A DNA stretch of 64,000 bases from JAKASV01 sp963754845 (GCA_963754845.1 CAVWHE010000001.1:62001-126000), one strand, 5' to 3'; counted from the first letter of the stretch, positions 45,201 to 53,656 are shown. Numbers and translations are program-made. The notes: generated by a model from the sequence alone, not told the origin.

Positions 45201-45522
45201 TGTGTTGCCGGCACCCGTGGAGCAAGGGGAGGAGGAGACTGCATTGGTACGGCGACGCAATCTTCCTCCTTCTGGAGACTATGTCGCTGTATTTGTTTCC
45301 AATCTCACTGCGATGACTCCGGCGGAAATTGTTTCCAATCTCACTGCGATGACTCCGGCGGAAAGACAAAAGCTTCTTAATGCACTCCATGACGATTCCC
45401 TTGACCTTATCACTGGTAAGCTGAGGATAGCAGTGGCTGGACCAGCGACCGGCCCTTCACGTGAAGCTAAGATCAATGGCATCCTCGATTACATCGAAAC
45501 AAGCGGGCATAAGAGGAAATAA
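42202..45522 (+). CDS. exported cytosolic-phospholipase-A2-like protein (eukaryote-like PLA2 catalytic domain)
   Basis: A 1106-residue protein with an N-terminal membrane or lipoprotein-type segment (LVLLMAAVIITSSCLLLSAA). Residues about 60-430 are of unknown type. Residues about 440-900 match the cPLA2/lysophospholipase (PLA2_B) domain of eukaryotes: VVTSGGGARAMLATFGFLKG with the oxyanion Gly-Gly-Gly-x-Arg (about 473), YISALSGSTWALGAS with the likely nucleophile Ser505, and LVDAGLAFNLPYQPV with the likely catalytic Asp762, followed by ADIVIFFDAS. Human cPLA2-alpha has GLSGSTW and VDSGLTFNLPYPLI at these places; here Ala replaces the first Gly of GLSGS. It is expected to release fatty acids from phospholipids, perhaps of the host. 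The tail is Pro/Glu/Thr-rich with short duplications. GGGGAGG precedes the ATG. Confidence 0.82.
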   Translation: MINEKIPGLVLLMAAVIITSSCLLLSAAARNEGAGNGKSELEKEFVVVENPTKQPEVSRAAGAPEGGVAHFIIVAPTIKWSVLRTFVTTPSLAKSLGLSSDPSSPRITYILPNTPVKELLENINKGIAGQKVVIATGSSGPLIAAATQDIITRKLGHLHTVILFDPDTYVGTVSAAPITIHYSAIDNRVYNFYSEAASALHGFRKIQPGMVTTPPTPSVYFRRHNGNPPFLKGVNIKCYVAEGKATTAQILAQNFPFFSYAPLYLGFSETGMSDDFAGAGKSIAKAIATINENFLINTDLTCILSTKGQWPESCAPLEVPLVFVNRFAGISHEGKLTHVVATSAVPNKALVVSPDVVWESESIYQRHDDAIGMQLKAEARHNANALAACTYPHIASSIAQGFDITWPVKKPRLNVNLHGKGVAEVRLTPELTVEERTFAELRASHVAKAVFNKFPDLRDRTHRLPKIAVVTSGGGARAMLATFGFLKGLARSGLLDTVTYISALSGSTWALGASVFAHKDDQPFIDTLKAASSTIANNLSAMSQAGMAKLAPEFVKEAFGKHWSDTAPCEFQIKKFFGQHVSLTDFYAYILSGPLMNDDPKACESFPHYLSDQRPQFTKGAADIPFPIYTAITDDPVNYDRSGALPLEKYSHTEFTPFEVGGVRAGQPTFIPAWAFGRKFMYGISQDLRPEPAFATLMATFGSAEAFSARDLAATSTIKTYFGEFQVPSSILKARLTYPEFCNPAHALLEVQDRKENLPLVDAGLAFNLPYQPVSGLRPDRKADIVIFFDASQDFIGNPDLPLHDGVQTLASGGELEKVMKWAQSKGINFPEVSANISSITLSGKSSSVPLGSKLFNVFANKNDPKCPVVIYMPLAVDTTLLKNTTTLLKNTTILGDQLDWALEDNPISLQKNVEAQDLSKLNLGAYGTFKFDYTPEQANALMALAEFNLLANEKAIWDTIGNWCGKQTSVGELGAVGGQPSVGPTTETPTASVPPAGPTVLPAPVEQGEEETALVRRRNLPPSGDYVAVFVSNLTAMTPAEIVSNLTAMTPAERQKLLNALHDDSLDLITGKLRIAVAGPATGPSREAKINGILDYIETSGHKRK

Positions 45523-45602
45523 TGCAGTGTATCTTGCCTTCTCACGCTCATTGAGTCGTTGCAATAACGCGGCTGAAACGCGGCACACATGAAGAAACAG
45601 AA

Positions 45603-45633
45603 AAGAGGGACGTGGTTCTTCCACGCCCCTCTT
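45603..45633. terminator. bidirectional terminator-like hairpin
   Basis: The stem AAGAGGG-A-CGTGG pairs with CCACG-C-CCCTCTT around a TTCTT loop, with one A-C mismatch. It lies between the convergent cPLA2-like gene and the gene ending at 45695. On the minus strand it is followed by a T-rich stretch (CCCTCTTTTCTG). Confidence 0.6.
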
Positions 45634-45694
45634 AACTTTGTGCACCCGAATTTAAGATTCAGGGTAGTTGTTCTTGAGTGACCTATGCAATAAC

Positions 45695-45934
45695 CTAATC
45701 AGAGGAACTGTCACCGCTTCTTGCCGAAACGTACTCACCGCTGCTGCCGTTGCTTGAAGGCTCTTCGTCGGAAATCGCCGGCGTTAGAACACGACGCACT
45801 ACTTTACGAACGCTGCCACCCATGATCTCTCCGCGCGAGAGATAACGTCCACGAGGGCTTGTATCCGGCGAGAGATTTGCAGAACTCGCCCTGAAAATTG
45901 AGTCGACCGTTGCGCAGTCTTCCAGTTTTCGCAT
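45695..45934 (-). CDS. small acidic-tailed protein or displaced C-terminus of the giant gene
   Basis: A 79-residue frame starting MRKLEDCATVDSIFRAS and ending in an acidic Ser-rich tail (ISDEEPSSNGSSGEYVSARS). Its amino-acid style is like that of the giant low-complexity protein that ends 22 bases upstream. The frame stays open a long way back into the giant gene, so it could be the true C-terminus after a frameshift, or a separate small gene whose ATG has AGGAA upstream. I recognise no family. The annotation is tentative. Confidence 0.4.
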   Translation of the reverse strand: MRKLEDCATVDSIFRASSANLSPDTSPRGRYLSRGEIMGGSVRKVVRRVLTPAISDEEPSSNGSSGEYVSARSGDSSSD

Positions 45935-45956
45935 GAAGGTATTGGTTCCTACAGTA

Positions 45957-48900
45957 TCACAATGAAGGTTCTCCTGTGCGTCGCTCTTGCAATCCCCGAG
46001 GAGAAAATCGCCTGATGGTCTCTTTTCGCCGCTCGAGGAGCTTTTTGTTCTCTTGCCCCATTTCCTCGATCCTTCTTCGCCGCTCAAGATCTTTTTCGAC
46101 CGCCTTCCTCTGACTTGCGGCGAGGGCCACCTGCCACAACTCTTTATTCCCGTACCGATCAGTTTGCTGTCCTCTTCTACGGACAATGGCGTTCCTATCC
46201 CCACCGCCGAAGTTGCTGCCTGCGATCCATCGGTCGGTGAGCAGAGGCGCATCGGTGGGACAGAATATTCTCCTGCGGTCTGGTATTGTTCCGCCATTTC
46301 TCTCATTCCTCTTGGCGATGGCTCTGCTGTTGCGTAATTGCTTTCGAAGGATAGAGCTCCCAAGACTTCTTGGGCGGGCCATTTCAGCGAGTCTTTCTTT
46401 AGACATGGCGCGACGGCTTGCCAGGGTTCTGGACTCATTACTGGGAGGCATGGCGTGCGGTGGCGTCCCAGGACGTACTGCCCCACCACGTGCCGCAACA
46501 GACCGTACTTTTGTAGCAGACGTTGTTGTTTGCTTGCTCGGCAGTGCTGCCCCCACCGCCAAGAAAGGTGTGCGGGGGGTCGCCGCCTGTGGAACAACCG
46601 CCGTCTGCACATTATGATAGGCAGCCATCCTCCTTACACTGTTCTGCCGGCGCAACACCTGTGCCCGCGTCTCGTGCTGCTCTACCTTAGGCTCTTGCAA
46701 TGAGCTCACGGACCAAATACGTTTGGACTTATTTTGAAGCCACAACAACTGGACTTCCCCCCGCGACTCTCGCCGCCGAAGCTGCCCTGACTGCCTTTGT
46801 TGAGTTGATGAATTTGCCAACGCACTTCCATGGACACCGACGGCCTTTGGCTTTCCATCACTTAAAATTGGCCTATCAGGCAAAGGTACCGCGAATCGTA
46901 CGGTAGGCGGTGTTGCTGTGCGACGCCCGACGCCATCACCGTCTCTAGGCGACACTGCGGGTGTAGCAACGTCTTCCACCGGAGTCTCTTCCACCGGAGT
47001 CTCTTCCACCGGAGTCTCTTCCACCGGAGTCTCTTCCACCGGAGTCTCTTCCACCGGAGTCTCTTCCACCGGAGTCTCTTCCACCGGAGTCTCTTTCACC
47101 AGAGTCTCTTCCACCGGAGTCTCTTCCACCGGAGTCTCTTCCACCGGAGTCTCTTCCACCGGAGTCTCTTCCACCGGAGTCTCTTTCACCAGAGTCTCTT
47201 TCACCAGAGTCTCTTCCACCGGAGTCTCTTCCACCGGAGTCTCTTCCACCGGAGTCTCTTCCACCGGAGTCTCTTTCACCAGAGTCTCTTCCACCGGAGT
47301 AGTCTCTTCTTTTACAGTTCTCCCGTCGAGGCTGTTCGCATTAGCCCCTTCAACACCTGGAATTACATCACCGTGTGCACGCTGACTTTCGTCACGGCTC
47401 ACTAGTACGACGTCATCGTTGGCACCGGCAGGTTGAATAGCACTCGCTGCTCGTGGTGTTTCATGGACGCCGCCGCTGGGCAACGCAGATTGCGTATCAA
47501 CTAGTTGACTGGTGCTATCGAGCACGGGGACTGGATGGGATGAAAGACCAGTCGCGGAATCAGAATTATCGCCAGCCCGGCTCGTGGCGTCTGCTCCGGA
47601 CAAATTTTCACCATCGCCACCGGAGCCTGATCCAGACGCATCTTCATCATCACCGTTGCTACGGCGGTCATCATCCGTATCACTTGAGCTCTCCTCTGCC
47701 TCAGAATTGCCGGACGCTAAAGCAGGAGCCGTGTTGCTGGCCGCAGAACTTTCTGTTGCGCTAACGACCGCTGCTGGGAGAGATGTTACTTGTGAAACAT
47801 TAGAAATCCCGGGAAACGTCGACCCCGCACTCGCATCTTCAGAAGCAGGAGAGGCAGACGTTGGGGTTGTTCTTGCCGCTCCTCCATCGACGGCAATCTC
47901 GCCTACAGGAACCGCCACGGTTGTTCCCGCTACGTCCTCCGCCGACATGTGCGGCGCAGTCGAGAACTCAGGATTATGTATGGCATTGACGTCGGCCGCA
48001 GGGTGAGCAGCAATGCCCGAAGGCATAGTTGGCTCAGTACGTGCGGTGCTGGTAACGGTTGAAGGAACTTTGACGACTGCAAGGCCGGGGGTGAGAGTGT
48101 TTACGGTAGCTTCGAAGACCTCCTGGGGAGCTATTGGAGTGTCCGACGTGTTTCGGACCCCAGAAGCTCCGACAGCAGCAGCCCCGGCGGACGACTCGGC
48201 TACCCTTAACGCATCTCCTACTAACGGCAGAGAATCACCATCTTCTGTCGCCTCAGTTTCATTATCCTCCTTATTGTCGCCATCATTCAGCTGTCCATCG
48301 GCGCCATTACCTTCAGCGAGGCGCAACTTACTAGTTTCTGGTGTCTCGCTGCCGGAAACAGGGCAACTTGTAAAGAAGTCTGCTAACCCGCCATCCAACC
48401 CTGAATTGGCGCTAGCATCTGGAATCACTACATCCTCTTGCTCATATTGGTCTTCGCAATCATTGTCGCTCGTGTCCTCTTGGCCCGGGAAAGGAGAGGG
48501 AGTCACATCTTCCTGGCTGTCGACCGCTGTTGGGATAGAGGTTTCTTGTAGAACATCTAGGAAAACTTGCTGTTCCGAAGAAACCTCGGGACGCATCGAC
48601 CCCTCACTCGCATCTTCACGGGCAGGCGCTGAGGTTGTTTTTGTCGCTTCATTGTACGAAGCATCGGCGGCTACCGCACGGTGAGCTGTTGGAGCTGGAG
48701 CAGCTATAGTTAGTTCAGTAGGCGTAGCACTGACGACGGTTGACGGTTCTACGATGCGGCGTTCTTGATTAACTGCGGGTACGCCTGCTGGGAGGACTGA
48801 AAGAGGAAGAACCTCTGCTGCAACCGCCGTTAACGTTTCTGTAGAGCTGCCATCGCCAACGACCTCACTCGCTGGTCTCCTCGCGTCTTCTTCAATCGTG

Positions 48901-49937
48901 GAGTTTATAATTTCTGCAGAAGGCGAAGGAAAACGGACGTGATCACGTAGAGCTTCGTGAGGGAAGCCGTTGGCACGGTTGTCATCAACAGGAACGTCTT
49001 GATCGCTTGCACTCGAAACTGAAGCATTATCCGATAGGGATTGCGCACGCCGGCGAGCAGGTTTTCGGCGTCGTGCGGAAATGAGCAATGGAGCTGAAAG
49101 TTCTGCAAACTGTCTGCGGAGTTCAGTAAGCTCCGTATTGATAGATCCATACTGTCGCTCCACAAGAGCCGCAAAATCATCGCGTGCGTGCATTAACTGA
49201 TCGCGGCCATCTCGAATCTCTTCAATTTCACGCTGTCTTTCTTGCTCGCGATGCCCCACCAAAGCCGAGATTCCTTGCTGCGCCTGCTCAAGTTCGCGGA
49301 TACGTCCGCTGAGTTCGTCGATCCTCTGGGGGATTTCACGTGAACGCGGACTTACCGAACCCAGCTCACCGTCAGCGGAGACACCACCACCGATGCCAGC
49401 TGGTCCCACGCTCACTGACGACGAAGCACCACTGAGCCCGCTTGTGTCAGTGGCGACCGAGCCCCCCCCCCTCCGATCGTTACTAGAAGCTTCAGTTGCC
49501 ATGGTTTGGCGCAAATGGTCAACGCGGCTGCCGGCACCGTCATGACCATCTGCAAGCGCGTTGAAGGCACGCTCAAGATCCGTAACACGCGCGCCATGAG
49601 CTAGGGTCGCTAGACGCACATGTTCAAGACGATCGCCTAAGCGGGCAATTTCATTCCTTTGGCCGCCGAGCACATGACGGTGCCAAGCAAATCCGCCAAT
49701 ACCCGCTGCTGTTGCAACAAAACCGAAGGGATGGTTACGCACATAGCTCAGTGCACCCCCGCCGATCTGCAAAATTACCGCGGGATTTGATAATACGCGG
49801 GAGCAGACCTGCGTACCATGGCGAAAGAAACTCGTTGCCGTGGCGCGCAGCGCAGGAAGTATGCGCTGCATAGCATGCGACTGTTCGTGCATAAGCAGGA
49901 GACAGCTGGTGATGAGGACTATACGTCTCAGGTTCAT
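45957..49937 (-). CDS. giant exported low-complexity protein with pentapeptide repeat tract
   Basis: A 1326-residue protein. It begins with a signal peptide (RRIVLITSCLLLMHEQSHA), then has a possible membrane helix (PFGFVATAAGIGGFAW) and a coiled coil (about residues 90-290, with ARLGDRLEHVRLATLAHGAR and IDELSGRIRELEQAQQG). It continues with about 600 residues of Ser/Thr/Ala/Glu/Asp-rich disordered sequence, about 22 tandem copies of TPVEE/TLVKE (about residues 880-990), and a highly basic C-terminus (RRRIEEMGQENKKLLERRKE). GAGGTG precedes the ATG. The layout is that of a surface or secreted, host-facing protein, but no family was found. The upstream 290 bases before atpD hold no clear promoter. 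Confidence 0.7.
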   Translation of the reverse strand: MNLRRIVLITSCLLLMHEQSHAMQRILPALRATATSFFRHGTQVCSRVLSNPAVILQIGGGALSYVRNHPFGFVATAAGIGGFAWHRHVLGGQRNEIARLGDRLEHVRLATLAHGARVTDLERAFNALADGHDGAGSRVDHLRQTMATEASSNDRRGGGSVATDTSGLSGASSSVSVGPAGIGGGVSADGELGSVSPRSREIPQRIDELSGRIRELEQAQQGISALVGHREQERQREIEEIRDGRDQLMHARDDFAALVERQYGSINTELTELRRQFAELSAPLLISARRRKPARRRAQSLSDNASVSSASDQDVPVDDNRANGFPHEALRDHVRFPSPSAEIINSTIEEDARRPASEVVGDGSSTETLTAVAAEVLPLSVLPAGVPAVNQERRIVEPSTVVSATPTELTIAAPAPTAHRAVAADASYNEATKTTSAPAREDASEGSMRPEVSSEQQVFLDVLQETSIPTAVDSQEDVTPSPFPGQEDTSDNDCEDQYEQEDVVIPDASANSGLDGGLADFFTSCPVSGSETPETSKLRLAEGNGADGQLNDGDNKEDNETEATEDGDSLPLVGDALRVAESSAGAAAVGASGVRNTSDTPIAPQEVFEATVNTLTPGLAVVKVPSTVTSTARTEPTMPSGIAAHPAADVNAIHNPEFSTAPHMSAEDVAGTTVAVPVGEIAVDGGAARTTPTSASPASEDASAGSTFPGISNVSQVTSLPAAVVSATESSAASNTAPALASGNSEAEESSSDTDDDRRSNGDDEDASGSGSGGDGENLSGADATSRAGDNSDSATGLSSHPVPVLDSTSQLVDTQSALPSGGVHETPRAASAIQPAGANDDVVLVSRDESQRAHGDVIPGVEGANANSLDGRTVKEETTPVEETLVKETPVEETPVEETPVEETPVEETLVKETLVKETPVEETPVEETPVEETPVEETPVEETLVKETPVEETPVEETPVEETPVEETPVEETPVEETPVEETPVEDVATPAVSPRDGDGVGRRTATPPTVRFAVPLPDRPILSDGKPKAVGVHGSALANSSTQQRQSGQLRRRESRGEVQLLWLQNKSKRIWSVSSLQEPKVEQHETRAQVLRRQNSVRRMAAYHNVQTAVVPQAATPRTPFLAVGAALPSKQTTTSATKVRSVAARGGAVRPGTPPHAMPPSNESRTLASRRAMSKERLAEMARPRSLGSSILRKQLRNSRAIAKRNERNGGTIPDRRRIFCPTDAPLLTDRWIAGSNFGGGDRNAIVRRRGQQTDRYGNKELWQVALAASQRKAVEKDLERRRRIEEMGQENKKLLERRKETIRRFSPRGLQERRTGEPSL
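46971..47300 (-). repeat. 15-bp tandem repeat array, about 22 units
   Basis: Uninterrupted 15-bp direct repeats, on the plus strand GGAGTCTCTTCCACC with a variant AGAGTCTCTTTCACC-like unit, encode TPVEE and TLVKE in the giant protein. The number of units could change by slippage without breaking the frame. The variant unit appears singly or doubled at four places, which suggests block duplications. Confidence 0.95.
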
Positions 49938-50227
49938 AGGGACACCTCATTGTGGAGTGTAAGATTTATACTGTTAGACACTCTGATATCGAAAATCAAC
50001 GCTCCCCCATGTAAGCTGTAAATCAAGGATTCATACATTCTGATAGCTACGGATCTCAATGATGATAGCAAAGATCGTCTCAATGTAAAACGGTTCACCG
50101 ATCTTGGAAGGCATCAACACACCCAACCCACCGAAGGACTTTACAGAAGTATCCCAATTCATTAGTTTGTACCTTGCATGGATCTGTTGTATTTCTTTTG
50201 AAAAAATCGTTTATGCGGGGACACCAC

Positions 50228-51664
50228 ATGATGGCCGATAGTACGGCAGCCCCTAACGTAGGATATGTACTCCAGGTTAGTGGCACGATAGTCGACGCGC
50301 AGTTTCATTGTGAGTCTACGCCCGGCATTCTCAATGAGCTTATTGTTACCATCGACGAAGATGAGGGACGGACAACTAAAGCAAGTCTCGAGGTTGCCCA
50401 ACAGCTTGGTGATGGTGTTGTACGTTGCATTGTGCTTGAGACTATCCAGGGAATACGACGTGGCCTGCCCGTCGTCGATCAGGGCCAGCCCATCAAGGTC
50501 CCCGTCGGCTCGGGAGTTCTCGGTCGCATTTTTAACACCCTCGGCAGGCCCATAGATCACGAGGGGCCCGTCAAGAGTGATGTGAGCTGGAGTATCTATC
50601 GCGATGCACCGACCTTCATTGAGCAAAAAGTCACGCGCGAGGTCCAAGAAACAGGCATTAAGGGCATCGACGTCATGTGTCCCTACGCGAAGGGCTTCAA
50701 AATTGGACTCTTTGGTGGTGCTGGCGTTGGCAAAACCATCCTCGTGCAGGAACTTATTCGCAACATAGCAACTGAACATGGAGGCGTTTCAGTCTTCACC
50801 GGCATCGGCGAGCGAACCCGTGAAGGCAACGAGTTGTGGCTCGAAATGAAACGTTCGGGTGTACTTGAAAAAACGGCGCTTGTTTTCGGCCAAATGGGAG
50901 AAATGCCGGGAGCGCGCCTTCGCGTCGGTCTCACAGGTCTGACGATGGCCGAATATTTTCGCGACGAAGAAAAGCGGGACGTGCTTCTTTTTATTGATAA
51001 TATCTTCAGATTTGTGCAGGCGGGCTCGGAAGTTTCGACACTTCTTGGGAGATTGCCGTCGGCCGTTGGTTACCAGCCAACACTTGCAACTGAAATGGGC
51101 GCCCTTCAGGAGCGGATCACGAGCACCGTTAACGGCTCAATCACCTCGGTTCAAGCTGTTTATGTCCCCGCCGACGATATCACCGATCCAGCCCCAGCGA
51201 CTACGTTCTTGCACCTTGATGCAAGCACCGTCCTTTCGCGCAAGCTCGTCGAGCTTGGAATTTACCCGGCAATCGATCCTCTTGAATCAACATCCAAGGC
51301 TCTCACGCCCGATGTTATAGGTAAAAAGCACTATGAAGTTGCCAGAAATATTCAAGAGGTTCTTCAGCGATACAAGGAACTTCAGGATATCATCGCCATC
51401 CTCGGTATGGACGAGTTGGCTGAAGAAGATAAGGTAATAGTATACAGGGCTAAAAAAGTTCAGAGGTTTCTGACGCAGCCTATGTTTTGTGCCGAATTTG
51501 CAAGTGGCATCCCCGGTCGTTACGTGCCGCGTGAGCAGGCCGTCGATGATTTTAGGCGCATTCTCGACGGTACGTACGATGCGCTTCCGGAACAGGCATT
51601 TTACATGGTTGGAACGTTGGCTGAAGCCGTGGAGAAGGCAAAAAGGATCCAAGAGGGGACGTAG
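50228..51664 (+). CDS. atpD: F-type ATP synthase subunit beta
   Basis: Catalytic subunit of the F1 sector, which makes or hydrolyses ATP in hexamers with the alpha subunit. The 478-residue protein has the Walker A loop GLFGGAGVGKTILVQELIRN, GERTREGNEL, the Walker B region DVLLFIDNIFRFVQAGSEVS, LLGRLPSAVGYQPTLATEMG and ITSVQAVYVPADDITDPAPA, all near-identical to the family. I chose the ATG at 50228 with GGGG seven bases upstream; earlier in-frame starts lack family resemblance. Only beta and epsilon genes are present, and the other ATP synthase genes must lie elsewhere if the complex is whole. Separate atpDC pairs are known in several bacterial phyla. Confidence 0.97.
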   Translation: MMADSTAAPNVGYVLQVSGTIVDAQFHCESTPGILNELIVTIDEDEGRTTKASLEVAQQLGDGVVRCIVLETIQGIRRGLPVVDQGQPIKVPVGSGVLGRIFNTLGRPIDHEGPVKSDVSWSIYRDAPTFIEQKVTREVQETGIKGIDVMCPYAKGFKIGLFGGAGVGKTILVQELIRNIATEHGGVSVFTGIGERTREGNELWLEMKRSGVLEKTALVFGQMGEMPGARLRVGLTGLTMAEYFRDEEKRDVLLFIDNIFRFVQAGSEVSTLLGRLPSAVGYQPTLATEMGALQERITSTVNGSITSVQAVYVPADDITDPAPATTFLHLDASTVLSRKLVELGIYPAIDPLESTSKALTPDVIGKKHYEVARNIQEVLQRYKELQDIIAILGMDELAEEDKVIVYRAKKVQRFLTQPMFCAEFASGIPGRYVPREQAVDDFRRILDGTYDALPEQAFYMVGTLAEAVEKAKRIQEGT

Positions 51665-51666
51665 GT

Positions 51667-51906
51667 ATGGAACTCATCATAGCAAGTCCGGATGAAACGC
51701 GAGCTTTCAGAGTTGCATGGTTTGAAATTGAAACACCAGCGGGCAACTTTGTTATTCAGGCAGGCCACGCTCCAACCATCCTCACCCTTGTCCGTAATCG
51801 TCCCATTATTGTGCGCCTCAAAAATGGTAAACAGGAATCACTCGACATGGCCGGCGGCGTTGTTCATGTAACGCGCACGAGGGCAACGGTGCTTGTTGGC
51901 TCATGA
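51667..51906 (+). CDS. atpC: F-type ATP synthase subunit epsilon, short form
   Basis: Central-stalk subunit that couples F1 to the rotor. The 79 residues cover the N-terminal beta-sandwich (IIASPDETRAFRVAWFEIET, AGNFVIQAGHAPTILTLV, matching the family GxxGxxGILPGHAPLLTxL region loosely, and MAGGVVHVTRTRATVLVGS). The usual C-terminal two-helix domain of about 50 residues, which inhibits ATP hydrolysis in bacteria, is absent. Short epsilon subunits of this kind are known in some lineages. It starts two bases after atpD, and its TGA overlaps the herA ATG. Without the inhibitory helices, ATP hydrolysis by the enzyme may be less restrained. Confidence 0.85.
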   Translation: MELIIASPDETRAFRVAWFEIETPAGNFVIQAGHAPTILTLVRNRPIIVRLKNGKQESLDMAGGVVHVTRTRATVLVGS

Positions 51907-53549
51907 TTCATGAGCACCGCTGCACCACGAGGAAGATGATTGGACGCGTCATAGCTGGATCACTCACCGATGGCCTCGTTGTCCGCATCGATCCTTCGAC
52001 AAACCTTGCAGACGTAAAGGCCGGCAAGTTCGTTTCCGTTAAAAGCGGCACGTCGACCTTCTTATCTCTTATCACCGACGTTAAACTGGAAGTTTCAAAT
52101 CCCGAGATTATACGCATACCACCCGGTCCTCACGAGGTACTTTTGGCAGACGTTCTTGGCTACAATGATATGTATGCCACGGCGATGGTACGTGCGATGG
52201 TTGTGCTCGAAGGCGGCAAGCAGGAACCCGTCAAAAGTATTCCGCCGCATTTTTCTCCTGTGTATGAAGCCGATGCTAACGAAATGGAGATCATTTTTGG
52301 CAACGAACGGGACACAACGAGAAAGTATTACACCATTGGCCACCCCCTCGACATGGACGTTCCTGTCTGCATCGATCTGGAAAAATTCGTTGAGCGTAGC
52401 AACGGCGTATTCGGAAAAACGGGAACCGGCAAGACTTTTTTGACACGACTTCTCCTTGCCGGTCTCATCAATAACGACAAAGCTGTTACCCTCATCTTTG
52501 ATATGCACGGCGAGTATGGCCTTCAAGCACGTCAGGAAGGAGCCAATCCAACGTTCGTCAAGGGACTCAAAACACTTTTTCCTGAAAAGATGGCTATTTT
52601 TTCTCTCGATCCACGTTCGACGCGTCTTCGCGGCGTGTCTGCAGATGCCGAGATCATTATTCCTTACCAAGCCATCCATGTCGATGACATCATTTCACTC
52701 GAGCACGAGCTTAACCTTCATCCGACTGCCCTTGAAGCCGCGTATCTTGTCAGAGCGCAGTACAAACATAACTGGCTCGCCGTGCTTCTGCGCCAAAGTC
52801 AATCAATCAGAGATTTCGCTCAATCGATTGGCGCGCACCCGGAGTCGCTTGCGGCGCTTTCAAGAAAGCTCAAACGCATAGAAGATCTGCCATTTTTTGT
52901 CGATGATCCCGATACCAAATTCCATGGTGCCGATACTACCATTGGGCGCATGCTCGAATTTATTGAGAGAGGAACGAGTATAATTATCGAGTTTGGCAAC
53001 TTCACGTCGACGTTTTGCTATCTGCTCATCGCGAACATCATCACACGCCGTCTCCATGCCGAGTATATTAAGAAGACCGAAAAATTTCTCGGGAGCCATC
53101 GCGTTGCCCATGAGCCCAAGAAACTCGTCATAACAATCGAGGAAGCTCACAAGTTTCTCAATGTCAGCGCCGCACGCCAAACAATTTTCGGTACCATAGC
53201 TCGTGAAATGCGTAAGTACTACGTCTCTCTCCTCATTATTGATCAGCGGCCATCGTGCATCGATCCTGAAATTCTTTCGCAAATCGGCACAAAGATCATT
53301 GCTCAGCTCAGCGATGAGCGTGATGTGCAGGCCGTTCTTGCCGGGGCACCGAATGTGTACAACCTGCGAACGATCCTTGCATCACTTGATACCAAGAGAC
53401 AGGCACTTTTTATGGGCCATGCCCTTGCCATGCCCGTTGTTGTACGGACGCGTGATTACGATGAGGCGTTCTACAGATCAATGAACTCATCCGCCATGGT
53501 TAACGCCGGCACCGTCGGTGCTCGGGAACTCATTGAAGAACTTTTTTAA
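51903..53549 (+). CDS. HerA-type hexameric DNA translocase/ATPase
   Basis: A 548-residue ATPase of the HerA/FtsK superfamily. An N-terminal HAS-barrel (MIGRVIAGSLTDGLVVRIDP) is followed by Walker A (GVFGKTGTGKTFLTRLLLAG), an FDMHGEYG motif, Walker B (KLVITIEEAHKFLN) and the sensor/arginine-finger region (LIIDQRPSCIDPEILSQIGT). HerA enzymes pump DNA and usually work with the nuclease NurA in end resection; nurA is not in this window. The first ATG overlaps the atpC stop (ATGA), which suggests coupling to the ATP synthase genes; an ATG 11 codons later (GAGGAAG just before it) is an alternative start. The 395 bases after it hold the promoter and leader of the next gene. Confidence 0.9.
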   Translation: MIHEHRCTTRKMIGRVIAGSLTDGLVVRIDPSTNLADVKAGKFVSVKSGTSTFLSLITDVKLEVSNPEIIRIPPGPHEVLLADVLGYNDMYATAMVRAMVVLEGGKQEPVKSIPPHFSPVYEADANEMEIIFGNERDTTRKYYTIGHPLDMDVPVCIDLEKFVERSNGVFGKTGTGKTFLTRLLLAGLINNDKAVTLIFDMHGEYGLQARQEGANPTFVKGLKTLFPEKMAIFSLDPRSTRLRGVSADAEIIIPYQAIHVDDIISLEHELNLHPTALEAAYLVRAQYKHNWLAVLLRQSQSIRDFAQSIGAHPESLAALSRKLKRIEDLPFFVDDPDTKFHGADTTIGRMLEFIERGTSIIIEFGNFTSTFCYLLIANIITRRLHAEYIKKTEKFLGSHRVAHEPKKLVITIEEAHKFLNVSAARQTIFGTIAREMRKYYVSLLIIDQRPSCIDPEILSQIGTKIIAQLSDERDVQAVLAGAPNVYNLRTILASLDTKRQALFMGHALAMPVVVRTRDYDEAFYRSMNSSAMVNAGTVGARELIEELF

Positions 53550-53656
53550 CGCGAACTCGATAAATCTTGGCATCAAATTATATTCGTGATGTGCTTGTTT
53601 TTTTCTTTAAAATAACGCTGGCTTGTTTTTAATGTTTTTTTACAAAGAAATGTTTT

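Noticed and set aside
46918..47385. Plus-strand frame rich in SSTGV, and the 15-bp repeats as a possible CRISPR
   Set aside because: The repeats are contiguous without spacers and are explained as in-frame TPVEE/TLVKE codons of the minus-strand giant gene; the plus frame is its shadow.
46186..48684. Long plus-strand frames opposite the giant low-complexity gene
   Set aside because: They mirror the Ser/Thr/Glu-rich codons of the minus-strand gene, which has the ribosome-binding site and signal peptide.
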